Shown: positions 41,839-50,537 of the stretch, piece after piece | Numbering within the stretch: the first letter of the stretch is position 1 | Layout: every line of letters begins with the position of its first letter | Assembly (NCBI GenBank): GCA_038210655.1 | Contig: JBBQWM010000028.1 | Location: forward strand, 1 to 64,000 | DNA length: 64,000 bases | From: 54-19 sp038210655 | Lineage (GTDB): Bacteria; Chloroflexota; Chloroflexia; Chloroheliales; Chloroheliaceae | Reading direction: 5' to 3' | Made by a program: the position numbers and the translations under genes | Notes under the pieces: model-generated | Told to the model about the DNA's origin: nothing | The model's database searches: none | What the model saw: only the letters and a program-made list of their open reading frames with translations

Positions 41839-43704
41839 TTACCGGGTCGCCGTGCGTTCGCTAATAATGTTGAGATTTTGCAGGGTGTCCATGCGAGGTA
41901 GACCGTCGTCGGAGAAGCCACGCAGCATATAATACTCCTGGAGCATGCGATTGAGTTCGACCAACTGGCCCTGCGCTTTGCCATCATTGAGGCGGTCGCG
42001 GAGTAGACGTTTAGGCAGAGTATCATCGAGGGTTGGGTTCATCCCGAAGCGCAGACCAAACATGCGCTCAACCGTACTGACCCGTTCGCCGATCATCATT
42101 ACATCCATCTCGCGGAAGGGTGTACCGATAGCATAAGTCAAAAGTTCCGCCAGATCGCTTGGTTTGAGGGAGTAAGCCGTAAAAGCGTAGTGCTTGCAAA
42201 CCGAAGCCGAATCCATTAAGGCCCCAAAATATTCGTGCCAGACTACCAGACTGGCTTTGCCTTGCCAGTTTTGAGGATTAGCCGCCGAACCAAACACAAA
42301 CATTTCTTCGGCTTCGGCTTCGGTTTTGTTCAAAATCTCGAACTGGGGCATATGGATGCCGGTGTCACCACCCCGGTTGCAAATCGCCATTGCCAGGGCG
42401 TGCGCTTTGGCGGCCCGACCATCAATGGCCGGCATTTCGAGACCTTTGACTTCCATAGCGAAATCGCTGCTGCCGGGGAACATGGCGGACATCCGGCGGA
42501 TACCCTGAGCCAGCAATTCGCCGATTTCGTGTTTGTTGGCGGTATCCCGGATCAAATCCAGCAGTTGTTCATCTGCGCCCCATTCCAATACTTCCTGATC
42601 GAACAGACCGCGCTGGTAGCACTCCATCAAAAAACCCACCGAGGCCCCAAACGAGATCGGGTCGATCCCGACTTCTTCGCAAAGATGATTGGCCTCGATA
42701 ATCGTATTGGCGCTCGAAATGCCCAGACGCGGCCCCAGACTGGCGATAGTGCTATATTCGGGGCGGTTGCGTCGGGTGCTGGTCGTGCCACGAGTGGTTT
42801 CGATAAAGGCTTTACAGGGCATGATGCAATAGCTACAGGCCCGGTCGATCAACCGTTTATCGGCTCCCCGCGAAAGATTGTCAATCGTATTGCGGCTGAT
42901 CCCGATAATCCGGTTAAAGACCCCATCCTGTCCGTTACGAATACTGAGCGCCCCGGCGGTGTGGGCAATATTGAGCAGTTCGGTAGTACCGTAGCGGCTC
43001 ATCGGGCCAAACAACTGGTCACTTTTAAGGGCGTTATGGGTTTCCTTCATCTTTATAAGAAAGCGGTCGGTATTTGCCAGATTGATGTCCTGAGTACCGT
43101 GTACCGCAATCGCCTTGAGATTCTTGGCTCCCATTACCGCGCCCAGGCCAGTACGGTTCAAAATATCCATATGATCGCAGACGATGCTGGAATAAAGCAC
43201 CCGGTTTTCCCCGGCAGGGCCAATTGTGGCGATCTTGAAATCGTCACCCAGGCGGTCGTGTAGCAAATCTATCGTGTCGTGGGTGCTACGTCCGCGCAAC
43301 CAATCCGCCGACTTGATCTCTACCCGGTCGTCATCAATTTCGAGGTAGACCAATTCGTCGGCCTGCCCGTGAATGATGACCATATCATAGCCCGCAAACT
43401 TGAGTTCGCTCGACCAAAAGCCGGAGGTCGTATCGATCCCCAAAAGCCCGGTCAAGGGAGAACGGGTTGCGACCGACAAACTAGCGGCAGCAGGAGCCAT
43501 CGTCCCATTGAGCGGCCCGGTCGCAAAGATTAACAAGTTATCAGGCGAAAAAGGGTCGGTATTTTTGGGTAATAGCTCATAGAGCATTTTAACGGCAAAT
43601 CCGCGCCCGCCCAAATAATCGCGTTTTAGCTGTTCGGGCAATGGCATAGTGATCGTTTTATGGGTGGTCAGGTTGACCCGTAAGACTCGGTTAGCGTAGG
43701 ACAT
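41839..43704 (-). CDS. Aldehyde:ferredoxin oxidoreductase family protein (tungsten/molybdenum)
   Basis: This 621-aa oxygen-sensitive enzyme type oxidises aldehydes to acids with ferredoxin, or runs in reverse, using a tungsten or molybdenum bis-pterin cofactor. The N-terminal cofactor domain starts YANRVLRVNLTTHKT, with YLGGRGFAVKMLYE and GPLNGTMAPAAASLSVATRSPLTG. The 4Fe-4S ligands are Cys290, Cys293 and Cys297 (CSYCIMPC), with a fourth likely in DSASVCKHYAF near residue 510. Length is as expected. The gene is convergent with bchG and probably monocistronic; 344 bases of gene-free DNA precede it. The physiological substrate cannot be told. Confidence 0.92.
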   Translation of the reverse strand: MSYANRVLRVNLTTHKTITMPLPEQLKRDYLGGRGFAVKMLYELLPKNTDPFSPDNLLIFATGPLNGTMAPAAASLSVATRSPLTGLLGIDTTSGFWSSELKFAGYDMVIIHGQADELVYLEIDDDRVEIKSADWLRGRSTHDTIDLLHDRLGDDFKIATIGPAGENRVLYSSIVCDHMDILNRTGLGAVMGAKNLKAIAVHGTQDINLANTDRFLIKMKETHNALKSDQLFGPMSRYGTTELLNIAHTAGALSIRNGQDGVFNRIIGISRNTIDNLSRGADKRLIDRACSYCIMPCKAFIETTRGTTSTRRNRPEYSTIASLGPRLGISSANTIIEANHLCEEVGIDPISFGASVGFLMECYQRGLFDQEVLEWGADEQLLDLIRDTANKHEIGELLAQGIRRMSAMFPGSSDFAMEVKGLEMPAIDGRAAKAHALAMAICNRGGDTGIHMPQFEILNKTEAEAEEMFVFGSAANPQNWQGKASLVVWHEYFGALMDSASVCKHYAFTAYSLKPSDLAELLTYAIGTPFREMDVMMIGERVSTVERMFGLRFGMNPTLDDTLPKRLLRDRLNDGKAQGQLVELNRMLQEYYMLRGFSDDGLPRMDTLQNLNIISERTATR

Positions 43705-44048
43705 TTTGCTCTCTTCGATCTGGTCAGGCTAGATTTGCCTGGGGCCTAGAACTATACAACAGCCGGAAATAAAAAAAGGTTAATGTTTGGATATACTGAA
43801 CTTAATTTTACACTAGCGATCTGCAAAAGGCAATACAAATACTATGTCAAGTTGGGGACTTTCTGACCTTGACAACCGGGGTCAACTCACTTAATATATT
43901 ACCACGGTGCGAAGTTCTATAATTGGCCGTTGACTTAAAAAAAGGGGCTAAAGTTACAAATCGGTAGGTAGTTCTATCCAGAGCGATTATTTGACTAGGA
44001 AGTAGCCGAGCAGTAGACTGGCCTGGAAAAAAGGACTGACAGGGCGCA
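43705..44048. other. Divergent intergenic region, 344 bases
   Basis: This is the promoter region of the aldehyde oxidoreductase (minus) and the DUF4388 gene (plus). It is AT-rich with a poly-A stretch near 43936-43943 after a TTGACT hexamer, but I could not place a convincing -10 at normal spacing. No palindrome or open frame stands out. Confidence 0.5.
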
Positions 44049-45482
44049 ATGTCCGAGCAAAAAGCGAACTCGTTTTCGATTATTGAAATACTCCAGTACG
44101 TTCGCAAGAACGCTCAAACTGGCCGCTTACTCTTTAATGAGAAGGGCGTTGTACTAGCCGAACTTTATTTTAATAAGGGGCATTTGATCCACGCCTCTAA
44201 CAATAAAGTCAAGGGTGACGACGTAGTATACCAATTGTTAGGTAACAAAACGGCGGTCATTCACTGGGAGCGCAATGTGCGCCCACCCGAAGAAACGGTC
44301 AGCAAGACCGATGAGGTGCTATTGCTGGGAGCGTTGGGCATCTTGACCGAGGACGACGCGGCCACCGTGATGGACGTGGTAAGTCAGGAAGCCGAACAAG
44401 CGATGGCGACCACCTTCGAGAGTGCCGCCCCACCCGAACCAACGATCCCGGTAGCTACCCCAGTCGTTCGGCAGGATGCTCCAACTACCCCTTCCGCGCA
44501 GGCTGTTAGTGCCGAGCCAGTCGGGGAGGGCGGTTCTTCCGAGGCTGCTGGGCCACTGCTGGGTGGTAACAATGCCGCGCTCGAAGGTATGAGCCGTTTG
44601 CAGGCTATGTTGGGGGACGAGGTGTTACGTCCGCCCCGCTTCCGACGTTGGACGGGTCTACCGTTACCTTTTGTTAGCGCCTATGCTTTCGATCCTTCCG
44701 ACCGTCAGGTGAAAACTTCTTACGACTTGTTGTGGCGAGAGAAATTTTCGGGCGTGTTGGCCTGCGTTTATGGGCAGATCGAAGGTTTGGTGATGCTCTA
44801 CAAGGGCCGGGCAGTCCATAGCCGCTTTGCCGAGGGTCGCAACCTTTATAAAGATCAAAACGCTTTGCGCCGGATTGTCGAGCTTACTATTCCAGCCAAC
44901 GAGAAGAACGTCGTCTTGATTTACCCACTTGAGGCCGAATTTATTCATAGCTACGCCGCTCTGATTATGGGTGAGCCGGAGTTAACCGGCCTGAGCAGCC
45001 AGAGCGTTAAAATCAACAAGCTACTCAATACGTTGGAACAAGCCCAGCGCACCGGGGTAGTCCATGTTTCCAACAACGATGAGAACGGCTATATCTTTTT
45101 GAATTCGGGTCATAAACTCGGTAGCTATTACGAAGTTGAGGATGTGCTGGAAGAAAGTATTTTGCGGGTTTATCAGATCGTCGGCAAGAGTGGCAGCATT
45201 ATTGATGTCCTGACTTCGCCGCCAGAAGACCGCCTGTTCGAGTATGCCAGCCGTCCAAAGTCTGCCGGGGAAGTTAAACAACAAATTATTGAGATTGCCC
45301 AGGAGATTTTTGGCAAGAGATCAAGCCGGGTGGTGCAACTTATCGCCCAGTCGGAGGACAACACTCCTGCGCTCAAAACTTATTGCAACCAGGCCCGGCG
45401 GGTCGCGCAGATGTTTATTGATAGGAGCCTGGCCGATCAATTTTACGAGCGAGCGATGTTTTTGCTCCAGGATTTGAATTAA
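44049..45482 (+). CDS. DUF4388 (PATAN-type) domain protein
   Basis: This 477-aa soluble protein has an N-terminal DUF4388 domain: FSIIEILQYVRKNAQTGRLLFNEKGVVLAELYFNKGHLIHAS (about 9-50), a module tied to signalling and gliding or polarity systems in other bacteria. A Pro/Ala-rich linker (120-185) leads to a second part with roughly similar beta-rich repeats (SGVLACVYGQIEGLVMLYKGRAVHSRFAEG near 235; TGVVHVSNNDENGYIFLNSGHKLGSYYEVEDVLEE near 335) and a helical C-terminus. The repeats suggest two further degenerate copies of the same module. It is followed 235 bases later by a cyclic-nucleotide-binding protein, which fits a signalling role. Confidence 0.8.
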   Translation: MSEQKANSFSIIEILQYVRKNAQTGRLLFNEKGVVLAELYFNKGHLIHASNNKVKGDDVVYQLLGNKTAVIHWERNVRPPEETVSKTDEVLLLGALGILTEDDAATVMDVVSQEAEQAMATTFESAAPPEPTIPVATPVVRQDAPTTPSAQAVSAEPVGEGGSSEAAGPLLGGNNAALEGMSRLQAMLGDEVLRPPRFRRWTGLPLPFVSAYAFDPSDRQVKTSYDLLWREKFSGVLACVYGQIEGLVMLYKGRAVHSRFAEGRNLYKDQNALRRIVELTIPANEKNVVLIYPLEAEFIHSYAALIMGEPELTGLSSQSVKINKLLNTLEQAQRTGVVHVSNNDENGYIFLNSGHKLGSYYEVEDVLEESILRVYQIVGKSGSIIDVLTSPPEDRLFEYASRPKSAGEVKQQIIEIAQEIFGKRSSRVVQLIAQSEDNTPALKTYCNQARRVAQMFIDRSLADQFYERAMFLLQDLN

Positions 45483-45717
45483 AGCTTTGTTCTGTTTTGG
45501 CAATGGGTTTTTATTTTTTAGCAACTTTGCAAGAGATTTTGGTTGGATAGTCAAAGCGAAATAGTGGTTATGTAATGGGTAAGGCCGGGGTAGGCATATT
45601 TCAGGGTGTGACCCCGTTCCTATGTTCAAGCGTTCTTGTATGTGAGACTCGCTACTTACGATCTACAAACTTACTAGAAGTATTAGCTAGAAGTATTAGC
45701 ATTGAAGGGTCTGTTGG

Positions 45718-46149
45718 ATGGATGGTTTAACTGATAGCTTAAAACGTGTGCCGATCCTGGCGGCCCTCAAACAAGAGCATCTTGAGATGCTCGGCAAACT
45801 TGCGACGACCCGCACCTATAAAAAGGGCGACGTGATTATCAAGCAGGGCGACCCCGGAGCCGGGCTTTTTGTGATTATGAGCGGGGGCGTTTCGGTTACG
45901 GCCAAAAGCAGACCGGGTTTGCCCGAAATGAAATTGAGCAACCTTAGCAAAGGGGATTTCTTTGGAGAAATGTCCCTGATTGACGGTTATCCGCGCAGCG
46001 CGACCGTCACGGCTACTTCCGAAACCAGCGTGATCGAACTCAACCGCTGGGTCTTTCTGGATGCCCTCCGCCGCGAACCGAATATCGCCGTCGCGATGCT
46101 ACCGATCCTCACCCGGCGGATTCGTTCGCTGGAAGAAGCTAAACGTTAA
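45718..46149 (+). CDS. Stand-alone cyclic nucleotide-binding domain protein
   Basis: The 143 residues form one cyclic nucleotide-binding domain: LKRVPILAALKQEHLEML at the start, the phosphate-binding cassette FFGEMSLIDGYPRSATVTA near residue 82-100 with the key Glu, Arg and Ala of cAMP/cGMP binders, then the C-helix. Unlike CRP it has no DNA-binding domain, so it must act by binding a partner protein. It follows the DUF4388 gene on the same strand. A palindromic repeat lies 40 bases past the stop. Confidence 0.88.
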   Translation: MDGLTDSLKRVPILAALKQEHLEMLGKLATTRTYKKGDVIIKQGDPGAGLFVIMSGGVSVTAKSRPGLPEMKLSNLSKGDFFGEMSLIDGYPRSATVTATSETSVIELNRWVFLDALRREPNIAVAMLPILTRRIRSLEEAKR

Positions 46150-46189
46150 GAGTTATCGGCTATCAAGTCTAAATAATTGGTTTTGTAGT

Positions 46190-46230
46190 GGGGACGCTGG
46201 TGGTTGCCCTCGGCGACCACCAGCGTCCCC
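46190..46230. repeat. GTAGGGG-type palindrome in front of the deacetylase gene
   Basis: Perfect 15-base arms (46190-46204 and 46216-46230, GGGGACGCTGGTGGT and complement) are preceded by GTAGT and followed by CCTAC, linking it to the TGTAGG...CCTACA family seen elsewhere in the window. It could also end transcription of the upstream gene. Confidence 0.75.
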
Positions 46231-46279
46231 CTACCTAGCTAAACCATCTGATAGCCCACACCTGAAACCTAACGCTTGA

Positions 46280-47476
46280 ATGAGCCAAATTGCCTTAATA
46301 TATTCCCCCCAATTTGCCCAACACCAGACCGGCGAGATTTCCTTGCGTGGCGATGATTTGGTGCATCATCTCGGCGGGCAAGAATTGATCGACCCGGTCT
46401 ATACCGTCGCCAAATTGCAGTATCCTTACCCGGTTCCGGGCCGCATACCAAACCCAGAGCAGCCTGCCCGCATAACAGCTTCTTACGAAGCATTGGCCGC
46501 TTTTGGCTTGATTGGAGAGGGGTCAGGTCAGCTTCGACTACACGAGCCGCGCCAGGCCAGCTTTGATGAACTGGCCTCGGTTCACACGGCAGGTTATATC
46601 AACCGAGTAATCGATTTGAGCCGGGCCGGGGGCGGCGAACTGGCCGAGTCCACTTATATTGGGGCTGGTTCATACCAGTGGGCCGCGCTTTCTGCCGGGG
46701 CCGGACTGCGGGCCGCCGAATTGATTTTTAGCGGGCAAGCCGATAGCGCCTTGGTCCTGACGCGACCGCCGGGCCATCATGCCGGACGCGATAGCGGGGC
46801 CGGATTTTGCGTTTTTAACAATATTGCGCTATTGGCTCAGGACTGCCGCACTCGTTGGGGCTGTAAGCGGGTTATGATTATCGACTGGGATTTACATCAC
46901 GGCGATGGTACGCAGGCTATTTTTGACCACGACCCGACCGTGCTGTTCTGCTCGTTACACCAGTTTGGGCCGGAGCTTTACCCTGAAAAAGGTGATTTTC
47001 AAGAGATCGGCACAGGGCCGGGCCGGGGTTACACGGTCAATCTGCCGCTTCCGGCCAAGACCGGCGCAGACGATTACCTCCAACTTTTCCGGCGGGTCGT
47101 TCCAACTTTAGCCCGGCAGTTCCAGCCCGATATTATTTTGGTGTCGGCGGGTTATGACGGTCATTTTAACGATACCCAAAACCCTTACGTCTGGGACCCC
47201 GCTGGAGGTTTATGCCTGACCGCCCAGAGCTACGCCGAACTAACTCAGGTAGTGGCTGAATGTGCCGCCCTTTACTGCCAGGGCCGCTATATTGTGGTGC
47301 TGGAAGGCGGCTACAACCTTTATTGTCTTCCGGCAGGTCTGGTCAATACGGCAGCCACCATGCTTGGTTACTCGCCCCTGGCCGTCGAAACGCTCCCCCC
47401 AACGGTTGCTATCAGGCCGCTGGATGTCGAAGCTTATTTGCAAAAGCTCAACCGCTATCACGCTTTTGGTTTTTAA
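46280..47476 (+). CDS. Histone deacetylase family protein
   Basis: This zinc-dependent deacetylase is of the class II/acetoin-utilisation type that removes acetyl groups from lysines or polyamines. Key motifs are RPPGHHAGRDSGAGFCVFNN (catalytic histidine pair, near residue 158), MIIDWDLHHGDGTQAIF (zinc Asp and His, near 200), a zinc Asp in ILVSAGYDGH near 295, and the catalytic tyrosine region in VVLEGGYNLYCL. The 398-aa length includes an extra N-terminal ~30 residues. No acetyltransferase gene adjoins it. The ATG lacks an obvious ribosome binding site. Confidence 0.92.
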   Translation: MSQIALIYSPQFAQHQTGEISLRGDDLVHHLGGQELIDPVYTVAKLQYPYPVPGRIPNPEQPARITASYEALAAFGLIGEGSGQLRLHEPRQASFDELASVHTAGYINRVIDLSRAGGGELAESTYIGAGSYQWAALSAGAGLRAAELIFSGQADSALVLTRPPGHHAGRDSGAGFCVFNNIALLAQDCRTRWGCKRVMIIDWDLHHGDGTQAIFDHDPTVLFCSLHQFGPELYPEKGDFQEIGTGPGRGYTVNLPLPAKTGADDYLQLFRRVVPTLARQFQPDIILVSAGYDGHFNDTQNPYVWDPAGGLCLTAQSYAELTQVVAECAALYCQGRYIVVLEGGYNLYCLPAGLVNTAATMLGYSPLAVETLPPTVAIRPLDVEAYLQKLNRYHAFGF

Positions 47477-47875
47477 GACCAGAATACTCCCCCAGCTTTA
47501 TAGCAAATTCTCTCCTATAGGAGAAGCTCCCTCCTACAAGGGTTATAGCCGAATACAAAGCACTTGAGCTACCCGCTTATCTGTAGGAGCGAGCTTCTGC
47601 TCGCGATTGAACACGTAGCCGTATCTTCCAATCGCGAGCAGAAGCTCGCTCCTACAGGGGTCAATATCTTTGCAACTTGCCGTAATCACTGTGCATTTTG
47701 CTATAGTTAGTAAAGTCTAGCTTTTCTCTGCATCTCTGCGGTGAGTAATTCCAAACCGAAACGGTTTTCTTTGAAGAAACTTGTATGATGGGCTGGATTA
47801 TAGTATTGTAAGGCCGGGTCAAAAATCGATTTATAGCTCTTACGGACAACCTATATCAGCAAGGAGGAAAATAGA
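47477..47875. other. Intergenic region, 399 bases, largely a repeat element
   Basis: It contains the REP-like palindrome at 47581-47657, a degenerate relative near 47510-47545, and flanking TATAGCAAA (about 47501) and TTTGCTATA (about 47698-47706) that may be the ends of a composite ~210-base element. The last ~100 bases carry the OsmC gene promoter region, without clear hexamers. No gene is seen. Confidence 0.6.
47581..47657. repeat. REP-like palindrome, copy 3
   Basis: Perfect 29-base arms (47581-47609 and 47629-47657) start CTGTAGGAGCGAGCTTCTGC and are separated by 19 bases. It is nearly the same as copies at 20041-20142 and 34649-34724. Confidence 0.88.
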
Positions 47876-48310
47876 ATGGCTAAGGAGAGTAAGGCCAGTG
47901 CCGTCTGGGAAGGCAATTTGGTGCAAGGCAAAGGGACAATGAAGCTACCGACCGGGAACTATGAGGGGCCATATACTTTTGCTTCCCGCTTCGAGCAGGG
48001 CAAAGGAACTAGCCCGGAAGAAATGATTGGGGCGGCCCACGCAGGCTGTTTCTCGATGGCTTTTAGCAATGGATTGAGCAAGGCCGGTTTTACCCCGACC
48101 CGTGTGCAGACCGAAGCGACCGTCATTTTGGATCAGGTCGAGGGTGGCTTTGGTATCACCAAAATCATTCTCAATACCGACGCGATTGTACCGGGGATTG
48201 ATGAGGCGACCTTCCAGGAGCAGGCCGAAGCCGCCAAAAAGGGTTGTCCCATCTCGAAAGCATTGGCAGCCGTTAATATCGAATTAAATGCTCGGCTAGT
48301 CAACAGCTAA
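47876..48310 (+). CDS. osmC: OsmC family peroxiredoxin-like protein
   Basis: This thiol-dependent peroxidase reduces organic hydroperoxides. The two reactive cysteines are Cys58 (AHAGCFSMAF) and Cys124 (KKGCPISKAL), the positions typical of OsmC (both present, so it is likely active). The 144-aa length is normal. The ATG has a strong AGGAGG ribosome binding site, in line with high expression. It is a single gene flanked by repeats and not in an operon. Confidence 0.93.
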   Translation: MAKESKASAVWEGNLVQGKGTMKLPTGNYEGPYTFASRFEQGKGTSPEEMIGAAHAGCFSMAFSNGLSKAGFTPTRVQTEATVILDQVEGGFGITKIILNTDAIVPGIDEATFQEQAEAAKKGCPISKALAAVNIELNARLVNS

Positions 48311-48468
48311 AAATTAGGGCGAGGGTCGCGTTCGTGTGTCGAAGTGCGGCCCTTTTCTATCGGCCTCTAATAGTTATAGTTAGATTTGTGGTCAATTTTA
48401 GAAAAGTAGCTTACAGCACAGTATTTGCTCTCAAAATGTGCTAGAACTTTGTTTACGCTGGTCGTAAA

Positions 48469-49872
48469 ATGCTTGAAAATCACAGGTTGATTCGGGACAA
48501 TTTTAAGAAATTTAGCACCCCGGCTATCGAGGCCCTGCTTGGGTCAATCCGAACTGCCGGAGGTAGACCCCTGTTGGTGGGCGGATGGGTGCGGGATGCT
48601 TTGACCGGGCAAGCTTCCAAAGACATCGACATCGAGGTTTTTGGTTTAGAGGTATCACCCCTAAAGCGGGCGCTGGCGGAGCAGGGCCGGGTCTTTGCGG
48701 TCGGGGTTTCGTTTGGGGTGCTGAAGGTCTATCTGCCCGATAACACCGAATTGGATGTTTCGGTTCCACGCCGCGAGTCCAGGAGCGGAAAACGCGGCTG
48801 GATTATCGAGCCTGACCCGACCATGACCTTACAGGAAGCCGCCGCCCGGCGCGATTTTACGATCAATGCGCTGGCTTACGACTCGGCAGCCGATGAGTTG
48901 CTGGATTTTTTCAACGGGCAAAGCGACCTGGCAATGGGAATATTACGGCATGTTGGCCCGGCTTTTGCGGAAGACCCCTTGCGAGTGTTACGCGGCATGC
49001 AATTCGCCGCCCGCTGGGATTTCCGCTTTGCGCCCGAAACGGTCGAGATGTGCGCCGGGTTACGCCCGGCTTATCCGACGCTGGCCCAGGCGCGGATTTG
49101 GAGCGAGTGGCAAAAACTGGCTGAAAAAGGCTTGCGCCCTTCCGCCGGGTTGGTGGTGTTGGAACAAACTGGCTGGCGTAGCCTTTACCCCGCTCTGGAA
49201 CGGCTGGCAAGTTTTTCGCTTGACCCTGCCGACTCTTTGGGGCGAACGGCCTGGAACCAGACTTTGCAGGCTGCCGATAGTGCAGTTAGAATTTGCCAAC
49301 GCGATGGGTTAAACGGGGAGTCAAAGACGATCCTGATCCTGGCAGCGATCTGTCACAGTCTGGGCCGAGCGCTGGCGGAAGGCTCGTATGACGGTGAGAT
49401 AGCGGCTGCCGAAGCCGGGAATTTTCTAAAAAGTATCGGGTCTACTAACCAGATACGTCGGCAAGTCGTAAAGATGGTGAAGGAGCAGCACGTCACGCAC
49501 GAAAGCGAGTTGTCACCGAGGGCTGTCCGCCGGTTGGCCCAACGGCTGGCCCCGGTCACTATCGAACAATGGGAGCGATTGGTAGAAGCGATCCAACCTG
49601 GGCCTTTCCGCCCTGGTCTGGGATGGTTGCAAATGGCCCAGGAAGCCGGATGTGCCAATGGCCCAGTCGGGCCGCTCGTACAGGGCCGCCACCTGGAAGA
49701 AGCCGGGTTGAAGCCGGGGCCAGCCTACCGGGTTATGCTGGACGCTGCATTGGAAGCTCAACTCGATGGTGTTTTCTCGACGCTCGAAGAAGCCAAAGTC
49801 TGGCTGGCTCAGAAATTCCCAAAGAGATTTCCAAGTACGGGGCGTGACACGGGTGAGCAGTTACAATCGTAA
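48469..49872 (+). CDS. tRNA nucleotidyltransferase / poly(A) polymerase family protein
   Basis: The family adds or repairs the CCA end of tRNA or adds A residues. The nucleotidyltransferase head has LLVGGWVRDALTG (36-47) and the catalytic carboxylates KDIDIEVFG (51-59), with RRDFTINALAYD near 130 and the RNA-binding domain RVLRGMQFAARWDF near 170. In the C-terminal half, where related enzymes carry an HD phosphohydrolase site, the motif reads ICHSLG rather than HD, so that activity is probably lost. The 467-aa length is normal. Whether it makes CCA alone or splits the work with another enzyme cannot be told. Its 3' end runs into a heptad tract. Confidence 0.88.
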   Translation: MLENHRLIRDNFKKFSTPAIEALLGSIRTAGGRPLLVGGWVRDALTGQASKDIDIEVFGLEVSPLKRALAEQGRVFAVGVSFGVLKVYLPDNTELDVSVPRRESRSGKRGWIIEPDPTMTLQEAAARRDFTINALAYDSAADELLDFFNGQSDLAMGILRHVGPAFAEDPLRVLRGMQFAARWDFRFAPETVEMCAGLRPAYPTLAQARIWSEWQKLAEKGLRPSAGLVVLEQTGWRSLYPALERLASFSLDPADSLGRTAWNQTLQAADSAVRICQRDGLNGESKTILILAAICHSLGRALAEGSYDGEIAAAEAGNFLKSIGSTNQIRRQVVKMVKEQHVTHESELSPRAVRRLAQRLAPVTIEQWERLVEAIQPGPFRPGLGWLQMAQEAGCANGPVGPLVQGRHLEEAGLKPGPAYRVMLDAALEAQLDGVFSTLEEAKVWLAQKFPKRFPSTGRDTGEQLQS

Positions 49873-49899
49873 ATCGTAAATCATAAATCGTAAATTTAC
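49865..49899. repeat. Short heptad tract after the nucleotidyltransferase gene
   Basis: Units of AATCGTA, AATCGTA, AATCATA, AATCGTA and a partial unit follow one another in 7-base steps, starting at the end of the gene and covering its stop codon. They are related to the GATTTAC units at 62918-62938. Confidence 0.75.
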
Positions 49900-49910
49900 A
49901 TGGTGGAGAG

Positions 49911-50531
49911 GTGAAAACTTTGAACAGGACGAAATTATGGTGGTTATGGTTAGGATTATTATTTAGTAGTATAATATTGACCGCCTGCGGTGATGTAGAT
50001 GATAATGGGACTAAAGTTTCCCAGACAGTGCGGCCTGTGACGGTCATACAGGGAGCCAATGTAAACAACAATAGCGGGAGTGGCTTGCCGACCGACCCGA
50101 CCAAAGGTCTAACCCAGGCTGCCGGGGCCACCTCTACCCCGCCCGCAGCGACCCCTACCCCAGTCGCGTCGCCGACAGCTACCGCGCCCCAGGCTCCGGC
50201 AGCCACGACAGCGGCAGGCGCAGCCACCACAGCAGCGGGAGGCAATACTCCGGCCCCCGGTGGCACGACCGCTGCCGCTCCTGCGGGTGGTGGAGCAGGC
50301 GACCCGGCGGCGGGTTTGAAGGTTTTCCAGGCCAGCGCCTGTGTAAGCTGTCACCCTGCCAATGGTCGCAACGCTGGGATTGGCCCGAAACTGGCTAATA
50401 CGACCCGCGATGAAGCCTATATTCGCAATAACATCCGCAACGGCAAAGGCCAGATGCCGCCTTATACTACCGAGCAGGTTAGCGATCAGCAGTTAAACGA
50501 TCTGGTGGCCTATATCAAGAATCTGAAATAG
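49911..50531 (+). CDS. Lipid-anchored monohaem cytochrome c
   Basis: This is a tethered periplasm-side electron carrier. It has a signal peptide with lipobox LTAC (lipidated Cys26), a ~100-residue Pro/Thr/Ala-rich tether (about 55-130), then a class I cytochrome c domain with CVSCH at 144-148, and likely axial Met182 in GKGQMPPY. The C-terminal helix ends LVAYIKNLK. The haem domain is close to that of the membrane-anchored cytochrome at 14032-14631, but the anchor is different. The GTG start at 49911 has a GGAGAG ribosome binding site. The next gene starts 7 bases after its stop. Confidence 0.92.
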   Translation: MKTLNRTKLWWLWLGLLFSSIILTACGDVDDNGTKVSQTVRPVTVIQGANVNNNSGSGLPTDPTKGLTQAAGATSTPPAATPTPVASPTATAPQAPAATTAAGAATTAAGGNTPAPGGTTAAAPAGGGAGDPAAGLKVFQASACVSCHPANGRNAGIGPKLANTTRDEAYIRNNIRNGKGQMPPYTTEQVSDQQLNDLVAYIKNLK

Positions 50532-50537
50532 CACTAT

